From contig JAOZTL010000019.1 of assembly GCA_029942205.1 (NCBI GenBank), forward strand, positions 4,648-14,916: 10,269 nucleotides of DNA, given 5' to 3'. Every line of letters starts with the position of its first letter. The first letter of the stretch is position 1. The DNA is from Bacteroidales bacterium. GTDB taxonomy: Bacteria > Bacteroidota > Bacteroidia > Bacteroidales > JAOZTL01. Shown here piece after piece: positions 8,501-10,269 of this stretch. A program made the translations under genes and the position numbers. The notes under the pieces were generated by a model. The model searched no databases and had not been told where the DNA came from. It worked only from the letters and a program-made list of their open reading frames with translations.

Positions 8501-10042
8501 GGCTTTGATTATGACAATATTGGCTCATATAATTATGGGCTTGCAAAAATCAAAAAACAAGACAATTACGGCTACATGAACAGAGAATTGCAGGAAGTAA
8601 CTTCTCCGATTTATGAATATGTTTATGACTTTTCGGATGGATATGGACGTGTACAACAAAATGACAAATACGGAACAGTTAATCGAATTGGAAAAATTGT
8701 AATTTCGCCTCAGTACAGCTCATTTTCAGCTTATTCTTGGTATAATATCGTGAAAAATAATGACGATAAATATACATACATTCTGAATAATGGAAAACAA
8801 ATAGGTAGCTGGTTTGATGAGGCAAAATCGTTTGATTTGGATATTGCTCGTGTGAAAAAAGACAGCAAATGGGCTCTGTTGAATGGCGAAGGAAATGAAA
8901 TTTCTAGTTGGTATGACGAAATTAGCTCATTTTCGGAAGGCTTTGCTTACGTAAAATCTAATGATTTGTACGGCTATATTGACAGAACGGGCGACGTGAA
9001 AATTCAAGTTCAATATTCGGATGCAGAGGAATTTGATGACGGAATTGCGCTTGTCGAAAACAACGACAAAGAAGCTTACATCAACCAACAAGGCGACTTG
9101 GTACTTGGCTGGTACGACGAAATATCGACTAGCAACGGTTTGTATAAAGTGAAAGAGAATGATAAATATGCTTACTACACCATTAATGGCGAATCGATTA
9201 CGGAGTGGTATACTTATTTAGGATCATTTTATTATGGCTTAGCTTATGCCAAAAAAGGCGAATATTATGGCTATATCAACACATCGGGAACAGAAGTAAT
9301 CCAGTTTAGCTACCAAGATGCATGGAGCTTCTCCTATGGCATGGCTAAAGTGAAGAATAATGATAAATATGCATTAATCAACACCAAAGGCGAAACAATC
9401 AGTAAGTGGTATGATTACCTGAGTATCAAAGGAAAAGATAAAATACAAGTACGAGAAGGTGATAGTTATGGAATTATTAATAGCAACGATAAAATTATTG
9501 TACCTATTAGTTATGATGAAATAGATGTCGAAGGCGAATACTTTGTGGTAAAAGACGAATCGGAAGAAGAAGTGCTTGTTTTCAACAGTAAAGGCACAAA
9601 AATAATTAGCGGACTAACGATTCCCGAAAAATCGTGGAGCTACGACTCTAGCGATGAGGTATATTCGTGTAATTTTTATGCTTGGAAAAAGGGTAAACGA
9701 GGATTTTTATTAGCCACCACAGACGTAGAAATGACCAAAAGCGATGATAATTATTTAGTACTCGAATGGAAACATAAGTACGACAAATCGTACCCGACAG
9801 ATGGCTTTGGAGTGTATATTTACAACAATGCTACCGACTCTTACGATGTAATTTGGGATAAAGAAAAGCAAGAATTAAACTCCGAAGATTATTACAGCGA
9901 GCGCATTTCATTATCCGAATATTCGGGTAGTGTAGGTATTATTTTAGTCGGATTTTCGGGCTATGGACAAAATCTGTATGTTCGTAATGTTCGGTTAGAG
10001 ATCAATGGTAAAAAGAAAGCGGCCGAAATGATTCTATTATAA
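5546..10042 (+). CDS. Membrane Ser/Thr protein kinase with WG-repeat sensor domain
   Basis: A 1498-aa Hanks-type kinase fused to a giant repeat domain. The N-terminal kinase domain (about 8-270) is complete: glycine loop GKGGMAEV (16-23), VAVK Lys39, alpha-C Glu58, HRDVKPSN with catalytic D133, DFG D151, SPE (178-180) and SDIYSLG D193. A basic Pro/Lys linker (about 285-322) precedes one membrane span (about 324-343), which by the positive-inside rule puts the kinase in the cytoplasm and the rest in the periplasm. About 30 WG-type repeats fill residues 359-1355. A final beta-rich, aromatic-rich domain (about 1356-1498) of unknown family may bind a ligand. It probably phosphorylates targets reversed by the phosphatase at 80 and read by the FHA protein at 1700. 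The ATG at 5546 lies 8 residues before the kinase fold; the upstream sequence is A-rich without a Shine-Dalgarno sequence. There is no frameshift or catalytic gap. Confidence 0.94.
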   Translation: MLNEKILNYKLTRLIGKGGMAEVFEAQHEKFENRKVAVKILNPIFTANDIIRKRFENEAKIMANLEHANIVKVVDLDERPDRLAILMELLEGENLSQFMKRHKKLNLPEIISIYSQALDAFGYAHENKIVHRDVKPSNIFIEQNNTVKILDFGIAKILSGDSSMTTTGIQMGTLKYMSPEQVKDSKYIDHKSDIYSLGVILHYMLAGKEPYQDNTLTDYDIRKNIVEQTLPRLQSNNQFQAIIDKSTQKNAANRFDSCEQFKQELLAVYEGDDKTIIEEPIFNKAKEPIIAKPKPTPKPKKEKKPKEPRAPRKKLSTKAKKIMTYGIASVAVLLLAFASFKFFSGGVDYVPVSDTNGLVGFADKDGNLVIDYAFYDANEFKEGMAVVNFFGKYGYINSEGKLITEYEYDEAADFSEGRALVKKNGKYGYISDKGSLIIGFDYFNAKSFSDGLALIEKDGKYGYINKKGELVINNEFDYAMSFSEGLAVATSEDGLFGYINTDGEWEINPEFSYAERFSEGRAVTAKDGLMGYINDNGELMGEYAYEMAYPYSNEIALVLKDQKYGFINTSGEYVAEPQFDEASSFYKKENVAVVINKGKKAVLNADGELITDWYTNVQVKDYGILKVENNGQFAVFNLEGEIISDWYDEIGKIKEGITKVRQQNKYGFIRITGEEFIAPIYMQVADFQNGFASVKQNDYFQIINMDGELLTDEQFDDAGSFSNNRIRVKKEEKWAYLDPSGMIVVDYQYDDAADFMGEYAGIEQDKKYGLIDVNGNLLGGLEEGNDLYNLMYAINYAVLEADEKTLFIFQSGTVEQKEGNISKFDGLNFIFKKENKYALADKKGQMLSGFDYEEIDDFEEGMAMVKKDDKVNFIDRDGHVISTTWYKDAEEFTEGYALIAGDDDKIGYLSAEGQPFLFGQYDDIDEFSNGLAVVENEDSDEALINRSGQVQGAWYDGVSLLGKGMARVKKDDKYAVMTRSGNLISGFDYDNIGSYNYGLAKIKKQDNYGYMNRELQEVTSPIYEYVYDFSDGYGRVQQNDKYGTVNRIGKIVISPQYSSFSAYSWYNIVKNNDDKYTYILNNGKQIGSWFDEAKSFDLDIARVKKDSKWALLNGEGNEISSWYDEISSFSEGFAYVKSNDLYGYIDRTGDVKIQVQYSDAEEFDDGIALVENNDKEAYINQQGDLVLGWYDEISTSNGLYKVKENDKYAYYTINGESITEWYTYLGSFYYGLAYAKKGEYYGYINTSGTEVIQFSYQDAWSFSYGMAKVKNNDKYALINTKGETISKWYDYLSIKGKDKIQVREGDSYGIINSNDKIIVPISYDEIDVEGEYFVVKDESEEEVLVFNSKGTKIISGLTIPEKSWSYDSSDEVYSCNFYAWKKGKRGFLLATTDVEMTKSDDNYLVLEWKHKYDKSYPTDGFGVYIYNNATDSYDVIWDKEKQELNSEDYYSERISLSEYSGSVGIILVGFSGYGQNLYVRNVRLEINGKKKAAEMILL
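6620..9610 (+). repeat. About 30 tandem WG-type repeats within the kinase gene
   Basis: Units of roughly 33-35 residues follow the pattern K-[YW]-[GA]-[YLF]-I-N-x-x-G-[EKN], then a beta strand with Y-D-E/D-A, then F-x-x-G-x-A-x-V-K. I count 29-30 by hand, with degenerate units near codons 770-830. The Trp that names the WG family is mostly Tyr here (KYGYI), with Trp kept in a few units (EKWAYL, SKWALL). Later units often carry WYDE in the middle strand. The DNA string GGCTACATCAA recurs four times between 6724 and 7150, which suggests recent unit duplication at the 5' end of the array. Confidence 0.88.
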
Positions 10043-10105
10043 GACACTCGATCGTCCGCAGGGCTTTCCAACGTTTGGATTACCCCATACATTATAAAAC
10101 ACATG

Positions 10106-10131
10106 TAGAGCCATGCCGTGACGTGGCTCTA
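10106..10131. repeat. Strong stem-loop, 10-bp stem
   Basis: TAGAGCCATG (10106-10115) pairs with CGTGGCTCTA (10122-10131) around the loop CCGTGA; one pair is T-G. No T-run follows on either side, so it is not a standard intrinsic terminator. Its GC-rich stem in AT-rich surroundings resembles REP-like extragenic palindromes found dispersed in many bacterial genomes; dispersal cannot be tested here. Confidence 0.5.
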
Positions 10132-10167
10132 AACGTCCGTAGAATTATCTGGTTCAAACAGTTTGAC

Positions 10168-10194
10168 GCTCAAATGCCTGTGGACGATTTGAGC
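10168..10194 (+). terminator. Possible weak terminator after the kinase gene
   Basis: GCTCAAAT (10168-10175) pairs perfectly with ATTTGAGC (10187-10194) around an 11-base loop. A pyrimidine-rich TCTTCTT tract follows (10195-10201). The tract is interrupted and the loop is long, so terminator activity is uncertain. The hairpin cannot form together with the 10051/10188 long-range stem because they share 10177-10188. Confidence 0.3.
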
Positions 10195-10269
10195 TCTTCT
10201 TGCTGTACATGAGCTAAATTATTGATAGCGTAAAAAAGTAGTGACTTTACTCATTCTTAATTTTATTTA

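Larger units (their letters stand above)
10043..10269. other. Non-coding 3' region with several stem-loops
   Basis: No convincing gene is seen in these 227 bases. Besides the two hairpins listed separately, 10051-10062 can pair with 10177-10188 over 12 bp with one G-U pair, enclosing the first hairpin. CGTCCG also recurs at 10053-10058 and 10134-10139. TCAAA-CAG-TTTGA (10154-10166) is another small palindrome. The last ~60 bases are AT-rich without clear structure. The region may be the kinase 3' UTR, an extragenic repeat cluster, or the upstream region of a gene beyond the window. Confidence 0.45.

Noticed and set aside
6620..9610. CRISPR array or DNA-level satellite
   Set aside because: The periodicity (~100 bp) is of a protein repeat in one open frame. 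DNA units are diverged and there are no conserved short repeats with spacers.
80..10042. Type VI secretion phospho-regulation module (PppA/Fha/PpkA-like)
   Set aside because: Phosphatase, FHA protein and kinase match that theme, but no secretion-system structural gene is present in the window. WG-repeat and nuclease genes do not point to it.

Overview
The window looks like an AT-rich Bacteroidota chromosome segment. The clues are the low G+C, A-rich translation starts without a Shine-Dalgarno sequence, a WG-repeat protein, and the AAA-ATPase-like/PD-(D/E)XK family, which is multicopy in many Bacteroidota and Clostridia. The phylum assignment is inference; no rRNA, tRNA or marker gene is present. 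All supported genes are on the + strand.

Layout: (1) positions 1-79 hold a possible 3' tail of an upstream gene, overlapped by one arm of a 36-bp imperfect inverted repeat. (2) 80-1681 encodes a PP2C-type Ser/Thr phosphatase with one membrane span and a predicted periplasmic helical-repeat domain. (3) 1700-2317 encodes a small FHA phosphothreonine-reader protein with a C-terminal zinc ribbon. (4) 2342-5424 holds two adjacent, almost identical genes for an AAA-ATPase-like protein with a C-terminal PD-(D/E)XK nuclease domain, overlapping by ATGA. (5) 5419-5457 holds a terminator-like hairpin and the second inverted-repeat arm. (6) 5458-5545 is a short leader with two palindromes. (7) 5546-10042 encodes a 1498-aa membrane Ser/Thr kinase with about 30 WG-type repeats and a C-terminal beta-rich domain. 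(8) 10043-10269 is non-coding with several nested or competing stem-loops.

Phosphatase, FHA reader and kinase form a writer/eraser/reader set for protein Ser/Thr phosphorylation. Phosphatase and kinase share a topology, with the catalytic domain in the cytoplasm and a large predicted periplasmic domain, so both could respond to envelope signals. The FHA protein would carry the phospho-signal in the cytoplasm. The duplicated ATPase/nuclease genes sit between reader and kinase. They may be cargo that inserted and then duplicated, or an output of the signalling module. The sequence does not decide between these.

The strongest second-look signals are the 1544-bp tandem duplication, in which all differences lie in the last ~55 bp; the inverted-repeat arms flanking the phosphatase-FHA-ATPase block; and the very long WG-repeat receptor kinase.
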